From: an uncultured Clostridia bacterium | GTDB taxonomy: Bacteria; Bacillota; Clostridia; Christensenellales; Pumilibacteraceae | Direction of reading: 5' to 3' | Length of the DNA: 14,473 nt | NCBI GenBank assembly: GCA_947385185.1 | Contig: CANDJX010000031.1 | Span: 1 to 14,473 of the forward strand | In this document: piece by piece, positions 7,313 through 14,473 of the stretch | How positions within the stretch are numbered: the stretch's first letter is position 1 | Layout: each line of letters opens with the position of its first letter | Position numbers and translations under genes: made by a program | The notes under the pieces: generated by a model | What the model saw: only the letters and a program-made list of their open reading frames with translations | The model's database searches: none | What the model was told of the DNA's origin: nothing

Positions 7313-7338
7313 TGTTGCCGATATGCGACTGAAGGAAT
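7313..7338 (+). repeat. Short dispersed repeat, family B, copy 2
   Basis: It matches 1104-1128 (TGT-GCCG, variable bases, GCGACTGA, -AT). The flank before it (AGTTCTCCTTGCGTCAATGGGAGC, 7290-7312) may be the rest of the element, with complementary CTCC and GGGAG; that part has no counterpart at copy 1. Confidence 0.5.
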
Positions 7339-7379
7339 TGTCAAAATCGCATAAAGCAATGATGAGTGACTTTCTCTCT

Positions 7380-7482
7380 GTCATTTCGACCAAGCGGCGT
7401 TAGCCGCGCGCGGAGAAATCTTATATAACAATGGATTCCTCGACTTCGCGCGGAATGACCGAAGCGCGCCGTTCGGAATGAC
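7380..7482 (+). repeat. Dispersed imperfect hairpin repeat, family A, copy 2
   Basis: It starts GTCATTTCGACC like copy 1, with CGGAGAAATCTTA, then GATTCCTCGACTTCGCGCGG and a doubled CGGAATGACC end (7451-7460 and 7474-7483). GTCATTTCGA pairs with TCGGAATGAC at the other end. It carries an additional inner hairpin, GCGGC-GTTA-GCCGC (7396-7409). It lies between the convergent permease and lysA genes, in a 310-base stretch (7252-7561) with no gene. Confidence 0.8.
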
Positions 7483-7510
7483 CGAAAAAATTAGTCGCTT
7501 TATTATATCG

Positions 7511-7548
7511 AAAAAACGCTTCGGCTCGTCTAAGCCGAAGCGTTTTTT
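7511..7548. terminator. Bidirectional rho-independent terminator between permease and lysA
   Basis: AAAAAACGCTTCGGCT (7511-7526) and AGCCGAAGCGTTTTTT (7533-7548) form a perfect 16-bp stem with a 6-base loop. The A-run and T-run make it work in both directions. It lies 13 bases beyond the lysA stop and serves both convergent units. Confidence 0.92.
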
Positions 7549-7561
7549 ATCGCTATGTTTT

Positions 7562-8818
7562 TCAGAATACCATAGTCGCGAAATAATCGTCGGGGGTCTC
7601 GGCGCGGCGTATCATCTGCACGCTGCCGTCTTTCTTAAGAAGCAGTTCTGCCGAACGAAGCCTGCCGTTGTAATTGTATCCCATTGCAAAGCCGTGCGCG
7701 CCGCTGTCGTGAATGGCGAGCACGTCGCCGACCTCGAGGGCGGGGAGCATACGGTCGACGGCGAATTTATCGTTATTTTCGCACAGCCCGCCGACCACGT
7801 CGTATTTGACCGTAGCGGGTTCGTTTTCTTTGCCGAGCACTGTTATGTGATGGTAAGCGCCGTACATGGCGGGGCGCATGAGATTGGCGGCGCACGCGTC
7901 CACGCCGGCGTATTCTTTATAGATATGTTTGAAGTGGAGCACGGTGGTTATGAGATTGCCGTAAGGTCCGAGCATATATCTGCCGAGCTCGGTACGGAGC
8001 GACGGTTTCATATCGCCGTCGAAAATCCGTTCGTATTCGGCTCTGACTTTCGCCGCTATGACGGGAATGTCCGGTTTGTCGTCCTCGGGACGGTAAGGAA
8101 TGCCGATGCCGCCCGACAGGTTGATAAACTTAAATTCCGCGCCCGTTTCGGCGGCAAGCTCTTTCGCCGTTTCGAACAGTATGCCCGCGAGCGTAGGATA
8201 GTAGTCGTTGCCGAGATTGTTGGACGCGAGGAAAGCGTGCAGACCGAACCGCTTTACGCCGTAGCCCTTGAGCTTTCTTATCGCTTCGGCGAGCTGAGTC
8301 CTCGTCATGCCGTATTTCGCGTCCTGCGGCGTGCCCATGATCTGATTATTGACCGCGAAATTTTTGCCGTTGTTGAACCGAAGCGACATACACTCCGGAA
8401 GTTTCATGCCGTTTTTCTTCGCAACGTCCGCAATGAAATCGACGTGCGTCAGGTCGTCGAGCGTTATCGTCGCGCCGAGTCTCATCGCGTACTCGTATTC
8501 GGCGGCGGGCGTTTCGTTGGCGGTAAACATTATGTCGTCGCCCACGATCCCGATTTTTTCGCAGAGCATAAGTTCTGTCATCGACGAGCAGTCCATGCCG
8601 CACCCGATGTTATGTAAAATTTTCATTATCGTCGGGTTCGGAGTGGCTTTGACCGCGAAGTGTTCTTTGAACCCTTTGCACCATGAAAACGCCGATATAA
8701 GTTCTTTTGCGTTGTCCTCTATGCCTTTTTCGTCGTAGATGTGGAAGGGCGTGGGATAGGTTTTTTTGATCTCCTCCGCCTGTTCTTTCGTAATAATAGG
8801 TATCTTTGCGTTACTCAT
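7562..8818 (-). CDS. lysA: Diaminopimelate decarboxylase
   Basis: This 418-residue enzyme of the PLP-dependent alanine-racemase-fold decarboxylases converts meso-diaminopimelate to lysine and CO2, the last step of lysine synthesis. Lys57 in HFAVKATPNP is the expected PLP-binding lysine. LSGGIGIPYRPE (234-245) binds the phosphate, and ELGRYMLGPYG (277-287) follows. GGLCENND has the catalytic Cys346 from the partner subunit, and DSGAHGFAMGYNYNGR (371-386) completes the site. It belongs to the branch reading GLHAF (192-196) where classical LysA has HxHIGS, and CENND where classical enzymes have CESGD. The related carboxynorspermidine decarboxylase is a weaker alternative. The start is fixed by homology of the first 25 residues, since no other start codon lies nearby. 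The ATG is only 6 bases from the -10 box and has no ribosome binding site. It has its own promoter and terminator and so is monocistronic. Confidence 0.92.
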   Translation of the reverse strand: MSNAKIPIITKEQAEEIKKTYPTPFHIYDEKGIEDNAKELISAFSWCKGFKEHFAVKATPNPTIMKILHNIGCGMDCSSMTELMLCEKIGIVGDDIMFTANETPAAEYEYAMRLGATITLDDLTHVDFIADVAKKNGMKLPECMSLRFNNGKNFAVNNQIMGTPQDAKYGMTRTQLAEAIRKLKGYGVKRFGLHAFLASNNLGNDYYPTLAGILFETAKELAAETGAEFKFINLSGGIGIPYRPEDDKPDIPVIAAKVRAEYERIFDGDMKPSLRTELGRYMLGPYGNLITTVLHFKHIYKEYAGVDACAANLMRPAMYGAYHHITVLGKENEPATVKYDVVGGLCENNDKFAVDRMLPALEVGDVLAIHDSGAHGFAMGYNYNGRLRSAELLLKKDGSVQMIRRAETPDDYFATMVF

Positions 8819-8824
8819 ACCGAA

Positions 8825-8853
8825 ATTATACCCGTTTTGCGTCCGCCTGTCAA
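8825..8853 (-). promoter_or_regulatory. Consensus sigma-A promoter of lysA, predicting a leaderless mRNA
   Basis: On the minus strand, TTGACA (8848-8853) and TATAAT (8825-8830) are separated by 17 bases. Only 6 bases separate the -10 box from the lysA ATG (8816-8818), so the start site falls on or next to the A of the ATG. No Shine-Dalgarno sequence can be transcribed. Confidence 0.85.
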
Positions 8854-8937
8854 GCGGCTTAAAGCGACTGACCGAAGCCGTAAAATTTTTATTGAAAATT
8901 TGTTAAGGATATTTTGGTCAATATACGTTGTATTTTC

Positions 8938-8967
8938 TTGCTAAGAGGCGGCGGAAAATGTTATAAT
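8938..8967 (+). promoter_or_regulatory. Probable promoter of the uvrA unit
   Basis: TGTTATAAT (8959-8967) is an extended -10 element. A weak -35, TTGCTA (8938-8943), stands 18 bases before TATAAT. The leader would be about 25 bases. I see no LexA/SOS box between 8854 and 8998. Confidence 0.65.
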
Positions 8968-8998
8968 CATCGGTGGCAATGCCGAAGAGGATAAACGA

Positions 8999-11806
8999 AT
9001 GAAGTATATCAGAATCCGCGGAGCACGCGAAAACAACCTGAAAAATATCGATCTCGATATTCCGCATGACTCGCTTACCGTATTCACCGGACTGTCCGGG
9101 AGCGGCAAGAGCTCGCTTGCGTTCGATACGATTTACGCCGAGGGCAAGCGCAGATACGTGGAAAGCCTTTCGTCGTACGCCAGAATGTTCCTCGGACAGG
9201 TGACGAAACCGGACGTGGAGTCGATAGACGGGCTTTCTCCGGCAATATCTATCGATCAGAAAACCACGTCGCACAACCCGCGTTCGACCGTCGGTACCGT
9301 TACCGAAATTTACGATTATTTCAGACTGCTTTTCGCCAAAGCTGGAACGGTGCATTGCCCGAAGTGCGGCAAGCCCGTTTCGCAGCAGACGATCGACCAG
9401 ATTGTCGATGCGGTGCTCGCAATGGGGGAAGGAAGCCGCCTTACTGTCCTCGCGCCCGTAGCGCGCGGAAAAAAGGGCGAGTATAAAAAGGAGCTTGCCT
9501 CGTACCAAAAGCAAGGTTTCGTGCGCGTTAAAATCGACGGAGAAATGAAAATGCTCGGCGAGGACGAAATTGCGCTCGACAAGCAGGTCAAACATAACAT
9601 AAGCGTAAGCGTCGACCGTATCGTGCTCAAAGAAGGCGTGGAAAAGCGCCTGACCGATTCGATCGAAACGGCGCTCAAGCTCGCCGACGGCATAGTCGTC
9701 ATAGACAACGGCGGTGTAGAAACGCTGTACAATACCAAATACGCGTGCGTCGACTGCGGCGTGTCTTTGCCCGAGATCGAGCCCAAACTGTTCTCGTTTA
9801 ACTCGCCGTACGGCGCTTGCCCGGAATGCTCGGGACTCGGCTTTAAGCAGGTTATCGATCCCGCGCTGATCTACGGCGACGGAAGCAGGAGCCTGCGCGA
9901 CGGCGCGATTACAGTCACAGGCTGGAACTTCGATTCGGCAAAGACGACTTTGCAGATGTTTTCCGCGCTGTCCGAAAAATACGGGTTTTCGCTCGACACG
10001 CCGTTCCGCGACCTGCCCGAAAACATAAGGAAAATTCTTTTATACGGCGACAACTCCGAAGTAAAGGTCACGCTCGGAAGCGAGAATTTCTCGTACTCGT
10101 TCAAGCGTCATTACGAAGGCGTGGTGACCAATCTCGAACGGCGTTACCGCACGAGCACGAGCGAAGCGGCAAAGCGCGAGATCGAAAAATATATCCGCGA
10201 AATGCCGTGCCCCGTATGCGAAGGCAGGCGGCTGAAATCCGAAGCTCTGTCCGTCCGCATAGGAGGCAAAAATATTCACGAATTGTGTTCCATGTCTGTT
10301 TCCGACCTTGCGGAGTTTCTCAAGGGCGTTACGCTCGGTCATGCGCAGACGATAATCGCCGCGCCCATTCTCAAAGAGATAAACGCGCGTCTTAAATTCC
10401 TTCTGAACGTCGGACTCGAATATCTTACGCTCGGACGGAGCGCGACCACGCTGTCGGGCGGCGAGGCTCAGCGAATACGCCTTGCAACGCAGATAGGCAG
10501 CGGACTTACCGGAGTGGTATATATTCTCGACGAGCCGTCAATCGGACTTCACCAACGCGACAATACGAAACTTATCGACACGCTTAAAAGCCTGCGCGAT
10601 CTCGGCAACACTCTCGTTGTCGTCGAGCACGACGAGGATACCATGCGCGCCGCGGACTGGCTGGTAGATATCGGACCGGGCGCGGGAATACACGGCGGCG
10701 AAGTGGTCGCCGCAGGCACGCCCGACGAGGTCGCCGCTTGTACGAATTCCATTACCGGCGATTATCTGTCCGGAAGAAAAAAAATCGAAGTGCCCGCCGA
10801 ACGCCGCGACTGGACGGAGTCGATGATTATCCGCGGCGCGAAACAGAACAATCTGAAAAACATAGACGTCGAGATCCCCGTCGGCGTACTGACTGCGGTC
10901 ACGGGCGTGTCCGGGTCGGGTAAAAGCTCGATAGTCAACCAGATACTTTATCCCGCCGTATCCAACCGTACGAACGGTACGCGGCTTACCGAGGGCAAAT
11001 ACGACAGGATAGACGGGCTCGAGAATATAGACAAGGTCATATGCATCGATCAGTCGCCGATAGGTCGCACGCCGCGGTCGAACCCCGCTACGTACACCGG
11101 CGCGTTCACGCAGATACGCGAGCTTTTCGCGCGCACTCCGGACGCAATGGAACGCGGATATAACGCGGGGCGTTTCTCGTTCAATATCAAGGGCGGGCGT
11201 TGCGAAGCATGCGAGGGCGACGGCATAAGGAAAATCGAAATGCATTTCCTTTCCGACGTTTACGTGCCGTGCGAGGTGTGCGGCGGCAAGCGGTATAACC
11301 GCGAAACGTTGCAGGTCACGTATAAAGGCAAAAGCATTTACGACGTGCTCGAAATGACGATAGAACAGGCTTGCGAATTTTTCGAAAACCAACAGGGAAT
11401 ATACTCCAAAATAAAAACGCTGTACGACGTGGGGCTCGGATACGTCAAACTCGGGCAGTCGGCTACGACGCTGTCGGGCGGCGAAGCCCAGCGCGTCAAA
11501 CTTGCGACCGAGCTTGCCAAACGTCCGACGAACAAAACGCTTTACGTCCTCGACGAGCCCACGACCGGACTTCATTCTGCCGACGTCGCGAAACTTATAG
11601 CGATACTCGGGCGGCTGGTCGGAAGCGGAAACACCGTCGTCGTGATCGAACACAATCTCGACGTGATAAAAACCGCGGACTGGATAATAGACGTCGGACC
11701 CGAGGGCGGCGACAGAGGCGGCACTATAGTCGCCGCCGGCACTCCCGAAACTATCGCGCGGAAAGAGAATTCGTACACCGGACAATTTCTTAAAAGACTG
11801 CTTTGA
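8999..11806 (+). CDS. uvrA: Excinuclease ABC subunit A
   Basis: The protein has 935 residues, full length for the family (about 940). It is the damage-recognition ATPase of nucleotide excision repair; as a dimer it scans DNA and loads UvrB. It has two ABC modules. The first Walker A is GLSGSGKSS (31-39) and its signature LSGGEAQRIRLA is near 485. The second Walker A is GVSGSGKSS near 636 and its signature LSGGEAQRVKLA is near 825, each followed by a Walker B of the LDEP type (ILDEPSIGLH, VLDEPTTGLH). Zinc ligands are present: CPKC (near 120), CVDC and CPEC in the insertion (about 250-275), CPVC (near 404) and the C-terminal CEAC...CEVC pair (about 735-760). The ribosome site AGAGG (8986-8990) is 8 bases before the ATG. 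The phosphatase gene follows after 9 bases. Confidence 0.98.
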   Translation: MKYIRIRGARENNLKNIDLDIPHDSLTVFTGLSGSGKSSLAFDTIYAEGKRRYVESLSSYARMFLGQVTKPDVESIDGLSPAISIDQKTTSHNPRSTVGTVTEIYDYFRLLFAKAGTVHCPKCGKPVSQQTIDQIVDAVLAMGEGSRLTVLAPVARGKKGEYKKELASYQKQGFVRVKIDGEMKMLGEDEIALDKQVKHNISVSVDRIVLKEGVEKRLTDSIETALKLADGIVVIDNGGVETLYNTKYACVDCGVSLPEIEPKLFSFNSPYGACPECSGLGFKQVIDPALIYGDGSRSLRDGAITVTGWNFDSAKTTLQMFSALSEKYGFSLDTPFRDLPENIRKILLYGDNSEVKVTLGSENFSYSFKRHYEGVVTNLERRYRTSTSEAAKREIEKYIREMPCPVCEGRRLKSEALSVRIGGKNIHELCSMSVSDLAEFLKGVTLGHAQTIIAAPILKEINARLKFLLNVGLEYLTLGRSATTLSGGEAQRIRLATQIGSGLTGVVYILDEPSIGLHQRDNTKLIDTLKSLRDLGNTLVVVEHDEDTMRAADWLVDIGPGAGIHGGEVVAAGTPDEVAACTNSITGDYLSGRKKIEVPAERRDWTESMIIRGAKQNNLKNIDVEIPVGVLTAVTGVSGSGKSSIVNQILYPAVSNRTNGTRLTEGKYDRIDGLENIDKVICIDQSPIGRTPRSNPATYTGAFTQIRELFARTPDAMERGYNAGRFSFNIKGGRCEACEGDGIRKIEMHFLSDVYVPCEVCGGKRYNRETLQVTYKGKSIYDVLEMTIEQACEFFENQQGIYSKIKTLYDVGLGYVKLGQSATTLSGGEAQRVKLATELAKRPTNKTLYVLDEPTTGLHSADVAKLIAILGRLVGSGNTVVVIEHNLDVIKTADWIIDVGPEGGDRGGTIVAAGTPETIARKENSYTGQFLKRLL

Positions 11807-11815
11807 GGTGAATAT

Positions 11816-12442
11816 ATGAAGAATACCGTACTTTTCGATCTCGACGGGACGTTGCTCGATACGCTTACCGACCTTTCGCGGTCGGTCAATCATGCGTTGA
11901 GCCGCGTCGGTCTGCCCGGACGCACTCCCAAAGAAGTCGCGTCGTTCCTCGGCGACGGTTACGCCGTGCTTATGGAACGTGCGACCGGCGGCGAAAAAAG
12001 CTCGGACGCGCTGAAATATTTTACCGAATATTACGCCGAACATCTCGAAGATAACACCGCGCCGTACGGCGGGGTCGTCGACAGCCTGAAAATTCTTCAC
12101 GAAAAAGGGCGCAAGCTTGCGATCGTGTCGAATAAAGACGACGCGGCGGTGAAAGTGCTTTGCAAAAAATTCTTTTATCCGTACGTTACGGAATACTTCG
12201 GCGTGACCGAAACCATGCCGAAAAAGCCCGCGCCGGATATGCTTTTCGCGGCAATGCGCGCGCTCGGAAGCGAAAGATCCGATTGCGTGATGGTCGGCGA
12301 CGGCGAGCCGGACATAGCCATGGCGCGCGGCGCGGGGATAGATATAGTAAACGTGCTCTGGGGCTTCCGCACCGAATCGCAGCTTCGCGCCGCAGGCGGA
12401 AACGTGTTCCTGCATTCTCCCGACGAACTCGCCGATTTATGA
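11816..12442 (+). CDS. HAD-family hydrolase, phosphoglycolate phosphatase-like
   Basis: The protein has 208 residues with all HAD motifs: FDLDGTLLDT with nucleophile Asp8 and Asp10, IVSNKDD with Ser105, MPKKPAPDM with Lys137, and VGDGEPDIAMA with Asp162 and Asp166. The alpha-helical cap between residues about 16 and 80 marks subclass I, the Gph/PGP group. These enzymes clear 2-phosphoglycolate, which arises among other sources from repair of oxidised DNA 3' ends, so a place right after uvrA is fitting, though neighbouring position alone does not prove the substrate. Related phosphatases such as PpaX are alternatives. GAGGTG (11805-11810) overlaps the uvrA stop and is 5 bases before the ATG, so co-expression with uvrA is very likely. 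Confidence 0.85.
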   Translation: MKNTVLFDLDGTLLDTLTDLSRSVNHALSRVGLPGRTPKEVASFLGDGYAVLMERATGGEKSSDALKYFTEYYAEHLEDNTAPYGGVVDSLKILHEKGRKLAIVSNKDDAAVKVLCKKFFYPYVTEYFGVTETMPKKPAPDMLFAAMRALGSERSDCVMVGDGEPDIAMARGAGIDIVNVLWGFRTESQLRAAGGNVFLHSPDELADL

Positions 12443-12477
12443 TATGAAATCAAATTTTATTATAACGAAGAAGAAAT

Positions 12478-14301
12478 ATGATTAACGAAAAAATCAGAAA
12501 CGTAGCGATTATAGCGCACGTCGATCACGGCAAAACAACGCTTGTCGACCAGATGCTTAAACAGGGCGGAGCATTCCGCACCAATCAGACTGCCCCCGAG
12601 CGCGTAATGGATTCGAACGATCTCGAACGCGAACGCGGCATTACGATCCTTGCGAAAAACACGTCCGTCCACTATAAGGATTATAAAATCAACGTGGTGG
12701 ACACCCCGGGTCACGCCGACTTCGGCGGCGAGGTCGAGCGCATACTCAAAATGGTAAACGGCGTAGTCCTTCTCGTCGATTCGTTCGAGGGGACTATGCC
12801 TCAGACGCGGTTCGTGCTCGGTCACGCGCTCGAGCTCGGTCTGCCCGTCGTGGTCGTCGTCAATAAAATGGACAGACCCGACGCTCGTCCCGCAGAGGTA
12901 GTGGACGAAGTGCTCGAGCTTTTCATGGAACTCGATGCGACCGACGAACAGCTCGACAGTCCGATAGTGTTCTGCTCGGCGCGCACGGGCGCGGCGTCGC
13001 TTAAGATCGGCGAACCGGGTACGGACCTTACTCCGTTGTTCGATACGATCGTGTCGCATATTCCTCCTCCCGAAGGCGACGAAACCGCGCCGCTTCAGAT
13101 GCTCGTTTCCGCGCTCGATTATTCCGAATACGTCGGAAGCATAGGCATCGGCAGAGTGGAGCGCGGTTCGCTTAAAACGGGACAGCAGGTGGTCCTGGTC
13201 AATTACCATTCAGATCATGAACCGGTGCGCGCCAAAGTGTCGAATATTTATCAGTTTGAAGGGCTTGCGCGGACGGCGGTCGAAACGGCGACGGTCGGGG
13301 ATATAGTGTGCGTGTCCGGCGTCGAGGGCGTGACCATAGGCGATACGCTTTGCGCGCCCGAAGCTCCCGAGGCGATCGAGTTCCCCAAAATCAGCGAACC
13401 GAGCGTGGAAATGACCTTTATGGTCAATAATTCTCCGTTCGCGGGCAAGGAAGGAAAATTCGTTACGTCCCGTCATCTCCGCGCAAGACTGTATAAAGAA
13501 GCGATAAAAGACGTTTCGCTCCGCGTATCGGACGGCGATTCCGCCGAATCGTTCGTCGTTTGCGGCAGAGGCGAAATGCACCTTTCCATACTTATCGAGA
13601 GTATGCGCCGCGAGGGTTACGAATTTCAAGTATCGATGCCCAAAGTGCTTATAAAAGAAATCGACGGCGTGAAGTGCGAACCTATCGATACGCTTATCGC
13701 GGACGTTCCCGAAGAAAGCGTCGGTATTGTCATGGAAAAAATGGGCGTACGGAAGGGCGAGCTTGTGGCTATGACTCCGAAAGGTTCGCGTATGCGTCTG
13801 GAATTTTCCGTGCCTTCCCGCGGGCTGTTCGGATATAAGTCGGAATTCCTGACCGACACGAAGGGCGAGGGTATAATGAACACGGTGTTCGATAAATACG
13901 ACGCATACCGCGGCGAGATCAACCGCCGTCCGTCCGGTTCGCTTATCGCGCACGAAACGGGCGAGTCCGTCACTTACGGGCTGTTCAACGCACAGGAGCG
14001 CGGACCGCTGTTTATCGGCGCGGGCGTGCCCGTTTATCAGGGAATGGTAGTCGGAGAATCGCCCAAGGGCGACGATATAGTCGTCAACGTATGCAAGCGC
14101 AAACAGCTTACGAACACGCGTTCTTCGGCGTCCGACGACGCGCTCCGCCTTGTTCCGTGCAAACAGCTTTCGCTCGAGCAGGCGATAGAATTCCTCGCCG
14201 ACGACGAACTTCTCGAAGTTACGCCGAAGAATTTCCGCATAAGAAAACGTATTCTCGACACCGAACTACGCATGAAAGAGTGGGCGAAGAACAGGAAGTA
14301 A
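12478..14301 (+). CDS. typA: Ribosome-associated translational GTPase TypA/BipA
   Basis: The protein has 607 residues, the usual length for TypA. The G-domain motifs are AHVDHGKTTL (13-22), RGITI (53-57), DTPGH (75-79) and NKMD (129-132). The elongation-factor-like domains follow, with CGRGEMHLSILIE in the domain III region, and the TypA-specific C-terminal domain comes last. It binds 70S ribosomes in competition with EF-G and is linked to 50S assembly and stress growth (family knowledge). The length and the C-terminus separate it from LepA and EF-G. GAAGAAG, just before the ATG, is a modest ribosome site. The gene starts 35 bases after the phosphatase stop with no clear promoter between, so it is probably the third gene of the uvrA unit. 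Confidence 0.97.
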   Translation: MINEKIRNVAIIAHVDHGKTTLVDQMLKQGGAFRTNQTAPERVMDSNDLERERGITILAKNTSVHYKDYKINVVDTPGHADFGGEVERILKMVNGVVLLVDSFEGTMPQTRFVLGHALELGLPVVVVVNKMDRPDARPAEVVDEVLELFMELDATDEQLDSPIVFCSARTGAASLKIGEPGTDLTPLFDTIVSHIPPPEGDETAPLQMLVSALDYSEYVGSIGIGRVERGSLKTGQQVVLVNYHSDHEPVRAKVSNIYQFEGLARTAVETATVGDIVCVSGVEGVTIGDTLCAPEAPEAIEFPKISEPSVEMTFMVNNSPFAGKEGKFVTSRHLRARLYKEAIKDVSLRVSDGDSAESFVVCGRGEMHLSILIESMRREGYEFQVSMPKVLIKEIDGVKCEPIDTLIADVPEESVGIVMEKMGVRKGELVAMTPKGSRMRLEFSVPSRGLFGYKSEFLTDTKGEGIMNTVFDKYDAYRGEINRRPSGSLIAHETGESVTYGLFNAQERGPLFIGAGVPVYQGMVVGESPKGDDIVVNVCKRKQLTNTRSSASDDALRLVPCKQLSLEQAIEFLADDELLEVTPKNFRIRKRILDTELRMKEWAKNRK

Positions 14302-14310
14302 GATCGGAAT

Positions 14311-14340
14311 AAAAGGAATTTTCCTTTTGAAATCTTTACT
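14311..14340 (+). terminator. Weak rho-independent terminator after typA
   Basis: AAAAGGA (14311-14317) pairs with TCCTTTT (14322-14328) around a 4-base loop, 9 bases after the typA stop, with a T-rich run following (CTTTACTTTTTAT). The stem is A+T-rich, so termination may be partial. Confidence 0.5.
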
Positions 14341-14370
14341 TTTTATATGCGGTTTTATTTTTTATTTTAT

Positions 14371-14456
14371 AGTGGAAACCCCGTGCGGAGTACGTAACTG
14401 TTCCTTGCATAAACTCGAGCTTTTTGTTTATATTGTTTTTAATAAAAGTGGAAACC
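14371..14456 (+). repeat. Direct repeat AGTGGAAACC, two copies 76 bases apart
   Basis: AGTGGAAACC occurs at 14371-14380 and at 14447-14456, each preceded by a T-rich stretch ending in TTAT or AATAAA. The region to the window end (14341-14473) has no open frame, so the repeats may belong to the control region of a gene beyond the edge. Confidence 0.4.
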
Positions 14457-14473
14457 TTGGAAAGGATACGACA

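Noticed and set aside
7478..8617. A 379-codon plus-strand open frame opposite lysA
   Set aside because: It is a mirror frame of lysA, begins inside the repeat/terminator region and shows no recognisable domain.
7562..8818. lysA leaderlessness as an artefact of a wrong start codon
   Set aside because: No ATG, GTG or TTG occurs in frame between the annotated ATG and the conserved YPTPFHIYDE segment, so a later start is excluded.
10538..12415. A 625-codon open frame on the minus strand across uvrA and the phosphatase gene
   Set aside because: It is antisense to two clearly conserved genes, spans their boundary, is His/Arg/Phe-rich with no domain, and arises from the G+C codon bias of the real frames.
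12443..12477. A separate promoter for typA (TATAAC at 12461-12466)
   Set aside because: No acceptable -35 lies 16-18 bases upstream and the distance to the ATG leaves no room for the ribosome site.
14371..14473. Possible first repeats of a CRISPR array
   Set aside because: There are only two 10-base matches 76 bases apart, with no conserved repeat of 25-40 bases and no cas gene in view.

Overview
The window looks like a chromosomal segment from a Bacillota (Firmicutes) bacterium, most likely an uncultured Clostridia member. The evidence is the consensus sigma-A promoters (TTGACA-17-TATAAT), AGGAGG-type ribosome binding sites, a GH3 enzyme whose visible part fits the reversed domain order known from Ruminococcus and Butyrivibrio, and dispersed hairpin repeats. 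The lineage is inferred from sequence character only.

Layout. (1) 2-1384, +: the 3' part of a GH3 beta-glucosidase-type gene, open at the window edge. Its C-terminus is replaced by dispersed repeats and reads into the convergent neighbour. (2) 1230-3017, -: a 595-residue polytopic membrane protein built from four diverged copies of a unit of about 145 residues, each starting with an IDKP motif. I do not recognise the family. (3) 3201-4090, +: a two-gene unit divergent from it, an XRE-type HTH regulator with two membrane helices followed, through an ATGA overlap, by a small lipoprotein. Two TGTTACA boxes lie between the divergent promoters. (4) 4230-7251, +: an A+T-rich stretch with a secreted permuted NlpC/P60-like cysteine hydrolase, whose 3' end carries a one-base frameshift, and a MacB/FtsX-like permease subunit without its ATPase. 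(5) 7252-7561: an intergenic stretch with a second copy of the dispersed repeats and a strong bidirectional terminator. (6) 7562-8818, -: diaminopimelate decarboxylase (lysA), whose promoter sits so close to the ATG that the mRNA should be leaderless. (7) 8999-14301, +: a housekeeping run of uvrA, a phosphoglycolate-phosphatase-like HAD gene and typA/bipA, followed by a weak terminator and 130 bp of non-coding sequence.

The core genes (lysA, uvrA, gph-like, typA) are ordinary. The accessory half (1-7.5 kb) is the interesting part. The regulator/lipoprotein/IDKP-repeat locus looks like a small membrane-associated, self-regulated module and is the best candidate for an undescribed system, but its function cannot be read from the sequence.
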